A DNA stretch of 64,000 nt from Streptomyces sp. RKAG293. Lineage in GTDB: Bacteria > Actinomycetota > Actinomycetes > Streptomycetales > Streptomycetaceae. The notes under the pieces are model-generated. The model searched no databases. It was not told the origin of the DNA and saw only the letters and a list, made by a program, of their open reading frames with translations. How positions within the stretch are numbered: the first letter of the stretch is position 1; every line of letters begins with the position of its first letter. Shown piece by piece: positions 16,861 through 25,498 of the stretch. The stretch lies in NCBI RefSeq assembly GCF_023701745.1, contig NZ_JAJOZB010000001.1, forward strand, positions 5,183,501 to 5,247,500, in the 5' to 3' direction. The position numbers and the translations under genes were made by a program.

Positions 16861-16917
16861 ACGGCTGTGACAGCCGTCATGGATGGTGGCCACCTTTTTC
16901 GTGATCGCCATCCATGA
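16861..16917. promoter_or_regulatory. Two consecutive inverted repeats upstream of deacetylase lipoprotein
   Basis: ACGGCTG-TGA-CAGCCGT (16861-16877) is followed by TCATGGATGG (16877-16886) and its complement CCATCCATGA (16908-16917) with a 21-nt spacer. Both lie between hemL's operon and the start of the next gene at 16940, where a promoter or leader is expected. They could be an operator plus a leader hairpin. The 256-nt gap holds no other recognisable element. Confidence 0.5.
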
Positions 16918-16939
16918 GGCCCGAGAAATGGGGATGTAC

Positions 16940-18226
16940 ATGCGCGCCATGACCCGTAGGAGTCTGCTCTCCGCCACTGCCGGAGTCGCGGTCGGTGCGG
17001 CTGCTGCCGGATGCTCCTCGGGGGGCGACGGAGGCAAGACCGGCGGCAACGGGACCAAGCCGGGCGGGGCCACCGGCCAGAAGGAACCCGAGAAAACGGT
17101 TCAGCTGATCGGGGACGGCTCCACCGCGAACACCGGACCCCAGCCGGGCCAGCCGAAGCCGGAGCGGATGGAGCCGGGCCAGACGCCGCCGCAGTTCGTG
17201 ATCTTCTCGTGGGACGGCGCGGGCGAGGTCGGCAACGGCCTGTTCCCGCGCTTCCGCAAGCTCGCCAAGGACAACGGCGCGTCGATGACGTTCTTCCTGT
17301 CCGGGCTGTACCTGCTGCCCGAGTCGAAGAAGCGGCTCTACGACCCGCCGAACAACAACCTGGGCGCGTCGGACATCGGCTACCTCACCGACGAGCACGT
17401 CAAGATGACGCTGGACAACATCCGTGAGGCCTGGACCGAGGGCCACGAGATCGGCACGCACTTCAACGGGCACTTCTGCTCGGGCCGCGGCACCGTCGGG
17501 AACTGGACGCCGACCCAGTGGCAGAGCGAGATCGACCAGGCCAAGTCGTTCGTCAAGAACTGGAAGACCAACACCGGGCTGAAGGACGAGGCCCCGCTGC
17601 CGTTCGACTACGACAAGGAACTCGTCGGCGCCCGCACGCCGTGCCTGCTCGGCCAGGACAACCTGCTGCCGACCGCCCACAAGCTCGGCTGGCGCTACGA
17701 CGCGAGCTCGCCGGGCGGCCGACAGGTTTGGCCCGAGAAGCGTGGCGGGCTCTGGGACCTGCCGCTGCAGCTCATCCCGTTCCCCGGCCACTCCTTCGAG
17801 GTCCTCTCAATGGACTACAACATGCTCGCGAACCAGTCGAAGAACGCCACCCAGAGCGACCCGGGCAACTACCCGGGCTGGCAGCGGCAGGCCGCCGCCT
17901 CGTACATCGCCGGCTTCCAGCGGGCCTACGAGACGAACCGCGCGCCCTTCTACATCGGCAACCACTTCGAGAAGTGGAACGGCGGCATCTACATGAACGC
18001 CGTCGAGGAGGCGTTCAAGCACATCGCGGGCCAGGAGAAGAAGGACGTCCGGCTGGTCTCCTTCCGGCAGTACGTGGACTGGCTCGACGCGCAGGACCCG
18101 AAGGTGCTCGGGAAGCTGCGCCGGCTGGACGTCGGGCAGAAGCCGGCGGGCGGCTGGAAGTCGTACCTCGCGCCGGAGGGCGCGGCCGGTACCCCCGGCT
18201 CCCCGACGACGGCCGCCACCACCTAG
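16940..18226 (+). CDS. Polysaccharide-deacetylase-like lipoprotein (Tat type)
   Basis: A 428-residue predicted lipoprotein. The ATG at 16940 is chosen because GGGG lies 7 nt upstream and translation begins MRAMTRRSLLS, a Tat-type twin-Arg signal ending in a lipobox with AAAGC. A Gly/Lys-rich linker leads to a NodB-like barrel: FVIFSWDGAG near 90 replaces TFDDG and keeps one Asp, GHEIGTHFNGHFC near 170 is motif 2 with spaced His, and ARTPCL near 230 replaces RxPxG. ALPFYIGNHFEKW-type residues near 335 supply the C-terminal His. A putative envelope glycan deacetylase on the membrane surface, with altered motifs. It lies upstream of resA in the same direction with a 139-bp gap. Confidence 0.8.
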   Translation: MRAMTRRSLLSATAGVAVGAAAAGCSSGGDGGKTGGNGTKPGGATGQKEPEKTVQLIGDGSTANTGPQPGQPKPERMEPGQTPPQFVIFSWDGAGEVGNGLFPRFRKLAKDNGASMTFFLSGLYLLPESKKRLYDPPNNNLGASDIGYLTDEHVKMTLDNIREAWTEGHEIGTHFNGHFCSGRGTVGNWTPTQWQSEIDQAKSFVKNWKTNTGLKDEAPLPFDYDKELVGARTPCLLGQDNLLPTAHKLGWRYDASSPGGRQVWPEKRGGLWDLPLQLIPFPGHSFEVLSMDYNMLANQSKNATQSDPGNYPGWQRQAAASYIAGFQRAYETNRAPFYIGNHFEKWNGGIYMNAVEEAFKHIAGQEKKDVRLVSFRQYVDWLDAQDPKVLGKLRRLDVGQKPAGGWKSYLAPEGAAGTPGSPTTAATT

Positions 18227-18365
18227 GCGGTGCGCGGGGGTCGGGGGGCGCGGCCGAGAGTGCGGCCGCTCCTGCTACCTGATCCTTACTTGGGGCAATT
18301 GCCGCTTTTGGCGTCGGTGTCGGGGGCGGGAAAGATCGCCGGACGACGCATGCGAAACTTTTCAC

Positions 18366-18977
18366 ATGAGTCCTACGCGTGCCCGCCGACGCCGCCCGCT
18401 CCGCAGTGCCGCGGCACTGGCAGGAGTCGCCGCGCTGGCGCTGGCGCTCTCGGCCTGTTCCAGCAGCGGCTCCGCCTCCGGCGGCAGCGGTACCAACTTC
18501 GTCGGCGGCTCGGGTGAGATCTCCCGGGTGGCCAAGGGCGACCGGCTCGCCGCCCCCGCCATCTCCGGGGAGTCGGTCGACGGCAAGCAGTTGAACCTCG
18601 CCGACTACAAGGGCAAGGTCGTCGTCCTGAACGTCTGGGGCTCGTGGTGCGACCCCTGCCGCGCCGAGGCTCCGCACCTGGTCAAGGTGGCCAACGCCAC
18701 CAAGGCCGAGGGCGTCGAGTTCCTCGGGATCAACATGCGCGACGCCACGAAGGTCAACGCGAACGGCTTCGAGACGCAGTTCGACATCCCGTACCCGAGC
18801 TTCTACGACCCGAACGGGAAGCTCATGCTGAAGTTCCCCAAGGGCAGCCTCAACCCGCAGGGCATCCCGAACACCCTGATCATCGACCGGGACGGCCGGA
18901 TCGCCGTACGGATCCTCAAGGCCGTCGGCGAGGACAGCCTGCGCCAGGCGCTCGACCCGATCGTCGCGGAGAAGTGA
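18366..18977 (+). CDS. resA: Thiol-disulfide oxidoreductase, ResA/TlpA-like lipoprotein
   Basis: A 203-residue TlpA/ResA-type thioredoxin with a basic signal peptide and lipobox LSAC (Cys31), so anchored on the outer face of the membrane. The redox motif WCDPC is at residues 93-97 within NVWGSWCDPCRAE. Cis-Pro is seen in GIPNTLIID. In System II it reduces the haem-binding CxxCH of apocytochrome c, using electrons delivered through CcdA. It is first gene of a four-gene operon resA-ccdA-resB-resC with 1-3 bp gaps or overlaps. A GGCAATTGCC palindrome at 18294-18303 lies upstream in the likely promoter region. Confidence 0.93.
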   Translation: MSPTRARRRRPLRSAAALAGVAALALALSACSSSGSASGGSGTNFVGGSGEISRVAKGDRLAAPAISGESVDGKQLNLADYKGKVVVLNVWGSWCDPCRAEAPHLVKVANATKAEGVEFLGINMRDATKVNANGFETQFDIPYPSFYDPNGKLMLKFPKGSLNPQGIPNTLIIDRDGRIAVRILKAVGEDSLRQALDPIVAEK

Positions 18978-18978
18978 C

Positions 18979-19716
18979 GTGACCGAAACGGTCTCCTCCG
19001 GGGCGCTGCTCCTCGCGATCCCGATCGCGATGCTCGGCGGCCTGGTCTCCTTCTTCTCCCCGTGCGTCCTGCCGCTGGTGCCCGGCTACCTCTCCTACGT
19101 CACCGGCACGTCCGGCGCCGACCTGGCCGAGGCCAAGCGCGGCCGGATGGTCGCCGGCGCGTCGCTCTTCGTCCTCGGCTTCACCGCGGTCTTCGTCTCC
19201 GGCGGGGCGCTCTTCGGCTACTTCGGGCTGCGGCTGCAGGAGCACAAGGAGATCATTTCCCAGGTGCTCGGCGTCGTCACGATCCTCATGGGCCTCGCCT
19301 TCATGGGGATACTGGGCGGTCTGACCCAGCGTGATCTCCGCTTCCACCGCAAGCCCGCGATGGGGCTGGTCGGCGCGCCCCTGCTCGGCGTGCTCTTCGG
19401 CGTCGGCTGGGCGCCGTGCGTCGGCCCGACGCTGGGCGCCGTCCAGGCGCTGGCCTTCAACGAGGCCAGCGCGGGGCGCGGGGCGCTGCTCACCGTCTTC
19501 TACTGCGTGGGTCTCGGCCTGCCGTTCATCGTCGCCGCCGTGGCGTTCCGCCGCGTACTGGGCGCGTTCGGCTGGGTCAAGCGGCACTATGTGTGGGTCA
19601 TGCGGCTCGGCGGCGGCATGCTCGTCGTCGTCGGCGTGCTGCTGCTCACCGGCGTATGGGACGACATGGTCTTCTCCCTGCAGACCTGGTCCACCAACTT
19701 CACCCCTGGGGTCTGA
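18979..19716 (+). CDS. ccdA: Cytochrome c biogenesis thiol transporter CcdA
   Basis: A 245-residue six-helix membrane protein that moves reducing equivalents from cytoplasmic thioredoxin to ResA outside. The two key Cys are in FFSPCVLPLVPGYLSYVTG near 31 and in GWAPCVGPTLGA near 147, at pseudo-symmetric positions of the first and fourth helices. The GTG at 18979 lies 1 nt after the resA stop, so translation is probably coupled. Length and motif spacing are normal for the family. Confidence 0.95.
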   Translation: MTETVSSGALLLAIPIAMLGGLVSFFSPCVLPLVPGYLSYVTGTSGADLAEAKRGRMVAGASLFVLGFTAVFVSGGALFGYFGLRLQEHKEIISQVLGVVTILMGLAFMGILGGLTQRDLRFHRKPAMGLVGAPLLGVLFGVGWAPCVGPTLGAVQALAFNEASAGRGALLTVFYCVGLGLPFIVAAVAFRRVLGAFGWVKRHYVWVMRLGGGMLVVVGVLLLTGVWDDMVFSLQTWSTNFTPGV

Positions 19717-19719
19717 TTC

Positions 19720-21531
19720 ATGAGTACGGAATCCGGGCCGAAGGCCGCCCGCGGCGCCGAGGAGCGTGACGTCGAGGAGCGTGACGTCGAAGAACGCGAT
19801 GCGGCGGGCGCGCAGCTGTCGACGGCGCCGGTCGAGGAACTCGGCCAGGTGGTGCCCGGCTCCTTCGGCGGTGTGCGCAGGCCCGGCTGGCGCGGCACCG
19901 TCGGCTGGACGCTGCGCGAGTGCTCCGGCTGGGTGCGCTGGATGTGGCGGCAGCTCACGTCGATGCGGATCGCCCTGATCCTGCTGTTCCTGCTGTCCGT
20001 GGCCGCGATCCCCGGCTCGCTGGTCCCGCAGACCAGCGTCGACTCCAACAAGGCGGACATGTGGAAGGACGTGCACCCCAACGCCACCCCGGTCTACGAG
20101 GCGCTCGGGCTGTTCCACGTCTACAGCTCGCCGTGGTTCTCGGCGATCTACATCCTGCTGTTCATCTCGCTGGCGGGCTGCATCCTGCCGCGCAGCTGGC
20201 AGTTCGTCGGGCAGCTGCGCTCCCGGCCGCCGGCCGCGCCGCGCAATCTGACCCGGCTGCCGGCGTACACGACCTGGCGCACCGCGGCGGGTGAGGACGA
20301 GGTGCTGGACGCCGCGCAGAAGCTGATGCGCGGCCGCCGGTTCCGTACCCACCGGGTCGGCGGCGCGGTCGCGTCCGAGAAGGGCTTCCTGCGCGAGGCC
20401 GGCAACCTGATGTTCCACCTGGCGCTCTTCGGGCTGCTGATCTCCTTCGCGGTCGGTTCGCTGTGGAAGGGCGAGGGCGGCAAGCTGATCGTCGAGGGCG
20501 GCGGCTTCTCCAACAACCTCACGCAGTACGACGACTTCAAGCCCGGCACGTTCTACACCGCCGACGACCTGGACCCCTTCGGCTTCTCGCTGGACAGCTT
20601 CGAGGCCACCTACGCGCGGACCGGCCCGCAGAAGGGCACCCCGCGGACGTTCCGCGCCAACATCCACTACTGGAAGGGCGCGGACGGCAAGCCGGTCAAG
20701 TCCTCGATCGAGGTGAACAAGCCGCTGGAGATCGACGGTGAGACGGTCTACCTGATCGGGCACGGCTACGCGCCGGTCGTCACCGTGAAGGACGCCCGCG
20801 GCACCGTCGTCTACCAGGGCCCGACGCCGTTCCTGCCGAGTGACGGCAGCCTCACCTCGCGCGGCGTCGTGAAGGTCACCGACAACTACCGCGACAAGGC
20901 GGGTGCCAAGGACCAGCTGGCGTTCAGCGGGATCTTCGCCCCGACGATGGTGATCGACGACGTCCAGGGGCCGCACTCGGTCTTCCCCGCACTCGACCGC
21001 CCCGCGCTGATCCTGACCGCGTACCACGGCGACCTGGGCATGGACAGCGGCCTGCCGCAGAACGTGTACCAGCTCAACGACAAGAAGATGAAGCAGTACA
21101 AGGCCGCGAACGGCCAGCCGCTCCGTCAGGTGCTGGCCGTCGGGCAGGTCCTGCAACTGCCGGACGGCGGCGGCTCCATCACCTTCGACGGCGTCAAGAC
21201 CTGGGCCAGCTTCCAGGTCTCCCACCAGGTCGGCAACGGCTGGGCGCTCGGCAGCGCGGTCGCCGCGATCCTGGGTCTGGCCGGCTCGCTGTTCATCCAG
21301 CGCCGCCGGGTGTGGATCCGGGCCACCCCGGGCGCGGACGGGGTGACCGTCGTGGAGCTGGCCGGACTCGGCCGCAGCGAGTCCGCGAAGATCGCCGACG
21401 AGCTCGGGGACCTCGCCTACCAGCTGCTGCCCGACGCGCCCCAGCTACCGGACCCCAGCGGCCCCGGCGGCGGCACAGCCACAGACCCCTCGGAAGAACC
21501 TCTCCTGCCAGACGAAGGAGCGCGCGCGTGA
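19720..21531 (+). CDS. resB: Cytochrome c biogenesis protein ResB
   Basis: A 603-residue ResB/Ccs1 protein, part of the haem export and ligation complex with ResC. The N-terminal cytoplasmic region holds a tandem acidic repeat (EERDVEERDVEERD). Three helices occupy about residues 80-220 (SMRIALILLFLLS, SAIYILLFISLAG and LMFHLALFGLLISF), followed by a ~330-residue external domain rich in YLIGHGYAPV-type strands, and a last helix near 510 (LGSAVAAILGLAG). The C-terminal ~80 residues are cytoplasmic with Pro/Gly. Its stop overlaps the start of resC by 4 bp. Confidence 0.94.
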   Translation: MSTESGPKAARGAEERDVEERDVEERDAAGAQLSTAPVEELGQVVPGSFGGVRRPGWRGTVGWTLRECSGWVRWMWRQLTSMRIALILLFLLSVAAIPGSLVPQTSVDSNKADMWKDVHPNATPVYEALGLFHVYSSPWFSAIYILLFISLAGCILPRSWQFVGQLRSRPPAAPRNLTRLPAYTTWRTAAGEDEVLDAAQKLMRGRRFRTHRVGGAVASEKGFLREAGNLMFHLALFGLLISFAVGSLWKGEGGKLIVEGGGFSNNLTQYDDFKPGTFYTADDLDPFGFSLDSFEATYARTGPQKGTPRTFRANIHYWKGADGKPVKSSIEVNKPLEIDGETVYLIGHGYAPVVTVKDARGTVVYQGPTPFLPSDGSLTSRGVVKVTDNYRDKAGAKDQLAFSGIFAPTMVIDDVQGPHSVFPALDRPALILTAYHGDLGMDSGLPQNVYQLNDKKMKQYKAANGQPLRQVLAVGQVLQLPDGGGSITFDGVKTWASFQVSHQVGNGWALGSAVAAILGLAGSLFIQRRRVWIRATPGADGVTVVELAGLGRSESAKIADELGDLAYQLLPDAPQLPDPSGPGGGTATDPSEEPLLPDEGARA

Positions 21532-22601
21532 CTATCGCGGCCGCGGTCAATGAGAACTTCGCGAACTACAGCAACTACCTGATCTACTCGGCCATGACGG
21601 TCTACACACTCGCCTTCCTCGCGCACATGGCCGAGTGGGTGTTCGGCAGCCGCAGCCGGGTCGCGATCACCGCGGCGGCGCTCACCGCACCCGCGGCGGC
21701 CCCCGCGATCGAGGTCGTCCAGCGCGGCGGCGGCACCGCCACCCTGGAGCGTCCCAAGGTCGTCACCCGCTCCACGGCGAGCGACCGCGGCATCCCGGAC
21801 GGCCCCGGCGCCGCCGGTACCGACCCGGACGGCGACAAGTACGGGCGGATCGCGGTCTCGCTGACCGTGCTCGCCTTCGTGTTCCACCTGGCCGCCGTCG
21901 CGTGCCGCGCCGCCTCCGTGCAGCGGGTGCCGTGGGGCAACATGTACGAGTTCTCGACGACGTTCGGCATGGTCGCGGTCGGCATGTACCTGGCCCTGCT
22001 GGCGCTGAAGAAGCGGGTCCGCTGGATCGGGCTCTTCCTCGTCACCTCGGTGCTGCTGGACCTGGGCCTGGCCGTCGCGGTGCTCTACACCGACAGCGAC
22101 CAGCTGGTCCCGGCGCTGCACTCGTACTGGCTGTGGATCCACGTCTCGTGCGCGATCATCTCCGGCGCGGTCTTCTACCTCGCGGCCGTCGGAACGTTCC
22201 TGTTCCTCTTCCGGGACTTCTACGAGGCGGCCCTGACCGCCGGCCGTGCGGTGAACCCGACCTGGGCCAACATCATGAACCGGCTGCCGTCCGCGGCGAC
22301 GCTCGACAAGTTCGCGTACCGGATGAACGCGCTGGTCTTCCCGCTCTACACGTTCACCGTCATCGCGGGCTCGATCTGGGCGCAGGCCGCCTGGGGCCGG
22401 TACTGGGGCTGGGACCCCAAGGAGACCTGGTCGTTCATCACCTGGGTCGCGTACGCCTGCTACCTGCACGCCCGTGCGACCGCCGGCTGGAAGGGCCGCA
22501 AGGCCGCCGCGCTGGCGCTGGTCGCCTTCGCGTGCTTCATCTTCAACTACTACGGCGTGAACATCTTCATCACCGGCAAGCACTCGTACGCCGGGGTCTG
22601 A
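21528..22601 (+). CDS. resC: Cytochrome c biogenesis protein ResC/CcsB
   Basis: A 357-residue polytopic membrane protein of the CcsA/ResC family. The WWD-type haem-handling motif is seen as WGRYWGWDPKETW near 290. Other helices hold WGNMYEFSTTFG near 145 and HSYWLWIHVSCAIIS near 200 with candidate haem-ligand His residues. The GTG at 21528 has GAAGGAG 7 nt upstream and overlaps the resB stop, which decides the start. With ResB it presents haem to apocytochromes c. A strong hairpin follows, ending the resA-ccdA-resB-resC operon. Confidence 0.94.
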   Translation: MTIAAAVNENFANYSNYLIYSAMTVYTLAFLAHMAEWVFGSRSRVAITAAALTAPAAAPAIEVVQRGGGTATLERPKVVTRSTASDRGIPDGPGAAGTDPDGDKYGRIAVSLTVLAFVFHLAAVACRAASVQRVPWGNMYEFSTTFGMVAVGMYLALLALKKRVRWIGLFLVTSVLLDLGLAVAVLYTDSDQLVPALHSYWLWIHVSCAIISGAVFYLAAVGTFLFLFRDFYEAALTAGRAVNPTWANIMNRLPSAATLDKFAYRMNALVFPLYTFTVIAGSIWAQAAWGRYWGWDPKETWSFITWVAYACYLHARATAGWKGRKAAALALVAFACFIFNYYGVNIFITGKHSYAGV

Positions 22602-22618
22602 CGCCGTAGGACGCGGGA

Positions 22619-22653
22619 CCGGCCGGCCGCTCCCCCCGGGGCGGTCCGGCCGG
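22619..22653. terminator. Bidirectional hairpin terminator
   Basis: A long GC stem with single-base bulges at 22631 and 22645 (arms about 22619-22634 and 22638-22653) lies between convergent resC and the PLDc_N-type gene. Confidence 0.7.
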
Positions 22654-22656
22654 CGC

Positions 22657-22935
22657 TCAGCCGCCGGACGGCGGGGTGTCGTCCTTGAGGCCCTTGAGGA
22701 AGTCCGGGTTGTCGTCCGGCGCGACCCACTGCGAGCGGGCGGGCGCGCGGCGGCGGTTGCGGCCCGCGACGAGCCAGGCGATCGGTCCGACGAGGACCTC
22801 GCCGAAGAGCAGGATGATGATCACCCACACCACCTTCGGCAGTCCGCGGACCTCCTCCTCCGGAGTGTTCAGGCAGTCGATGAACGCGTAGATCCACAGC
22901 GCGAGCACCAGCAGGAACGGTAGATACCTGACCAT
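22657..22935 (-). CDS. PLDc_N-domain small membrane protein
   Basis: A 92-residue protein with two hydrophobic helices, LPFLLVLALWIYAFIDCL near 5-22 and VVWVIIILLFGEVLVGPIAW near 35-55, matching the phospholipase-D N-terminal (PLDc_N) two-helix module. No catalytic HKD motif is present, as is usual for these stand-alone proteins. The C-terminus is charged and Pro-rich and should be cytoplasmic. It is transcribed divergently from the menaquinone gene at 23024. Function unknown. Confidence 0.8.
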   Translation of the reverse strand: MVRYLPFLLVLALWIYAFIDCLNTPEEEVRGLPKVVWVIIILLFGEVLVGPIAWLVAGRNRRRAPARSQWVAPDDNPDFLKGLKDDTPPSGG

Positions 22936-23023
22936 GGTGGGAGAGCCCCCCTGAGCCGGAAGACGGGCCGCGACAGGGGCCCGGTGACGGATACAGAGTA
23001 GTGCGTGGCGGATACTGGACCCT

Positions 23024-24484
23024 ATGGCTTACGACGATCTTCGATCCTTCCTGAGGGCCCTGGAGAAGGACGGCGACCTCAAGCGGATCAAGGCCGAGGT
23101 CGACCCGTATCTGGAGGTCGGCGAGATCACCGACCGCGTGAACAAGGCGGGTGGCCCGGCGCTGCTCTTCGAGAACGTGCGCGGGTCGTCGATGCCGCTC
23201 GCGATGAACGTGTTCGGGACCGACCGGCGGATGCTGAAGTCCCTCGGGCTGCAGGCGTACAGCGACATCAGCGACAAGATCGCCGGGCTGCTGAAGCCGG
23301 AGCTGCCGCACGGCTTCACCGGCGTGCGGGAGGCGTTCGGCAAGCTCGCCGGGATGACGCACGTGCCGCCGAAGAAGGTGAAGTCCGGCGACGCGCCCGT
23401 GCAGGAGGTCGTGCTGCGGGGCGACGACGTGGACCTGGACGCGCTGCCCGCGCTGTTCACCTGGCCGGAGGACGGCGGCTCGTTCTTCAACCTCGGGCTG
23501 ACGCACACCAAGGACCCGGAGTCCGGGGTGCGCAACCTGGGGCTGTACCGGCTGCAGCGGCACGACCGGAACACCATCGGGATGCACTGGCAGATCCACA
23601 AGGACAGCCGCAACCACTACAAGGTGGCCGAGCGGCGCGGTGAGCGGCTGCCGGTCGCCATCGCCTTCGGCTGCCCGCCCGCGGTGACGTACGCGTCGAC
23701 CGCGCCGCTGCCCGGCGACATCGACGAGTACCTGTTCGCGGGCTTCGTGCAGGGCAAGCGGGTGGAGATGGTGGACTGCAAGACCGTCCCGCTCCAGGTC
23801 CCGGCCAATGCCGAGGTCGTGCTGGAGGGCTGGCTGGAGCCCGGGAAGACGCTTCCCGAGGGGCCGTTCGGCGACCACACCGGCTTCTACACCCCGCAGG
23901 AGCCGTTCCCGGCGCTGACCATCGACTGTGTGACGATGCGGAAGCGGCCGCTGCTGCAGTCGATCGTGGTGGGCCGGCCGCCGACGGAGGACGGTCCGCT
24001 GGGCCGGGCCACCGAGCGGTTCTTCCTGCCGCTGCTGAAGATCATCGTGCCGGACATCGTGGACTACCACCTGCCGGAGGCGGGCGGCTTCCACAACTGC
24101 GCGATCGTCTCGATCGACAAGAAGTACCCGAAGCACGCCCAGAAGACGATGCACGCGATCTGGGGCGCGCACATGATGTCGCTGACGAAGCTGATCATCA
24201 TCGTGGACGCCGACTGCGATGTGCACGATCTGCACGAGGTCGCCTGGCGGGCGCTCGGCAACACCGACTACGGCCGCGACCTGACGGTCGTCGAAGGGCC
24301 GGTCGACCACCTCGATCACGCCTCCTACCAGCAGTTCTGGGGTGGCAAGGCGGGTATCGACGCGACTCGTAAGCTCCCCGAGGAGGGGTACACGCGCGAC
24401 GGCGGCTGGCCCGAGATGGTGGTCTCCGATCCGGAGACGGCCGCGAAGGTCGACCGGCGCTGGAAGGAGTACGGCCTCTCGTGA
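23024..24484 (+). CDS. mqnL: UbiD-family decarboxylase of the futalosine menaquinone pathway
   Basis: A 486-residue UbiD-family decarboxylase, a prenylated-FMN-dependent enzyme class. In actinobacteria that lack the classical Men route, this gene decarboxylates the prenylated 1,4-dihydroxy-6-naphthoate intermediate. Family signatures include NVRGSSMPLAMNVFGT near 50, NTIGMHWQIHKDSRNHYK near 185, and EGPFGDHTGFYTPQEPFP near 280 with the conserved Glu. Length matches UbiD. Its stop overlaps the start of the prenyltransferase gene mqnP by 4 bp, so the two sequential membrane steps are coupled. The cofactor enzyme gene (mqnM) lies 3 kb downstream. The assignment as mqnL rests on this neighbourhood. 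Confidence 0.9.
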   Translation: MAYDDLRSFLRALEKDGDLKRIKAEVDPYLEVGEITDRVNKAGGPALLFENVRGSSMPLAMNVFGTDRRMLKSLGLQAYSDISDKIAGLLKPELPHGFTGVREAFGKLAGMTHVPPKKVKSGDAPVQEVVLRGDDVDLDALPALFTWPEDGGSFFNLGLTHTKDPESGVRNLGLYRLQRHDRNTIGMHWQIHKDSRNHYKVAERRGERLPVAIAFGCPPAVTYASTAPLPGDIDEYLFAGFVQGKRVEMVDCKTVPLQVPANAEVVLEGWLEPGKTLPEGPFGDHTGFYTPQEPFPALTIDCVTMRKRPLLQSIVVGRPPTEDGPLGRATERFFLPLLKIIVPDIVDYHLPEAGGFHNCAIVSIDKKYPKHAQKTMHAIWGAHMMSLTKLIIIVDADCDVHDLHEVAWRALGNTDYGRDLTVVEGPVDHLDHASYQQFWGGKAGIDATRKLPEEGYTRDGGWPEMVVSDPETAAKVDRRWKEYGLS

Positions 24485-25404
24485 CCACGGATTCCGCAAC
24501 CCCGGACCTCTTCGCGCCGGAGCCCGCGCCGCCCGGCAGGATCAGGGCGTTCCTGCGGCTCGTCATGATCGAGCACTCGATCTTCGCGCTGCCCTTCGCC
24601 TACATCGCCGCGCTCAGCGCGATGTTCGCCCTGGACGGCTCCGTCCACTGGTGGCGGCTCGTCCTCATCACCGTGGCGATGGTGGGGCTGCGCACCTTCG
24701 CGATGGCGTGCAACCGGATCATCGACCGGGAGATCGACGCCCGCAATCCGCGGACCGCCCAGCGCGAACTGGTCACCGGGGCGGTGTCGGTGCGCTCCGC
24801 GTGGACCGGTGCGCTGGTGGCCGTGGTCATCTTCCTGGGCGCCGCGGCGCTGCTCAATCCGCTGTGCCTGGCGCTGGCGCCGATCGCCGTCATCCCGATG
24901 GTGGTCTACCCGTACGGCAAGCGGTTCACGAACTTCCCGCACGCGATCCTCGGCCTCGCGCAGGCGATGGGCCCGGTCGGCGCGTGGCTCGCGGTCACCG
25001 GCGAGTGGTCGTGGCACGCGGTGATCCTCGGGCTGGCCGTCGGGGTGTGGATCGGCGGCTTCGACCTGATCTTCGGGTCGCAGGACGTCGCCGCCGACCG
25101 GGCGGACGGCGTGAAGTCCGTCCCGGCCCGCTTCGGCGTCGCCGCCGCCCTGTACGGGGCGCGCGGCTGCCATGTCGTCACGACGGTCCTGCTGGCCTGG
25201 TACGGGGTCGCCACCGGCGCGGGCGCGTTCTGGTGGGTGGGTCTGACGATCGTCGCGGGTGCGTTCCTGTACGAGCACTCGATCGTGCGGCCGAACGATC
25301 TGAGCCGGCTGAACCGGGCGTTCTTCCAGGTGAACGGGTTCATCGGCATCGCGCTGTTCGTGTGCGCGCTGCTGGACCTCGCGGTCCGCGGGCTCGGTAT
25401 CTGA
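24481..25404 (+). CDS. mqnP: UbiA-family prenyltransferase of the futalosine menaquinone pathway
   Basis: A 307-residue polytopic UbiA-type prenyltransferase with eight or nine helices. It attaches the polyprenyl chain to the dihydroxynaphthoate ring. The first Asp-rich motif is NRIIDREIDARNPRT near 80 and the second is DLIFGSQDVAADRADG near 197. Both bind the Mg-diphosphate of the donor. It starts at GTG 24481 overlapping the UbiD-family gene. The gene is followed by a perfect 20-bp hairpin. Placement directly after mqnL supports the MqnP assignment rather than haem A or ubiquinone biosynthesis. Confidence 0.92.
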   Translation: MTTDSATPDLFAPEPAPPGRIRAFLRLVMIEHSIFALPFAYIAALSAMFALDGSVHWWRLVLITVAMVGLRTFAMACNRIIDREIDARNPRTAQRELVTGAVSVRSAWTGALVAVVIFLGAAALLNPLCLALAPIAVIPMVVYPYGKRFTNFPHAILGLAQAMGPVGAWLAVTGEWSWHAVILGLAVGVWIGGFDLIFGSQDVAADRADGVKSVPARFGVAAALYGARGCHVVTTVLLAWYGVATGAGAFWWVGLTIVAGAFLYEHSIVRPNDLSRLNRAFFQVNGFIGIALFVCALLDLAVRGLGI

Positions 25405-25420
25405 GAGCGCGGCCGACAGC

Positions 25421-25465
25421 ACGGCCCGGCCCCGGTATCCGAGAGGGATACCGGGGCCGGGCCGT
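25421..25465. terminator. Strong hairpin terminator
   Basis: A perfect 20-bp stem (25421-25440 and 25446-25465) with a 5-nt loop lies 16 bp after mqnP and upstream of the end of the convergent lipoprotein gene. Confidence 0.9.
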
Positions 25466-25498
25466 TCGCTACGACGACTACGACTGCTGCCGCGTGCG

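Noticed and set aside
19760..19810. Direct repeat GAGCGTGACGTC as a regulatory site
   Set aside because: It is inside the resB coding region and encodes an in-frame acidic EERDV repeat, so a protein explanation is sufficient.
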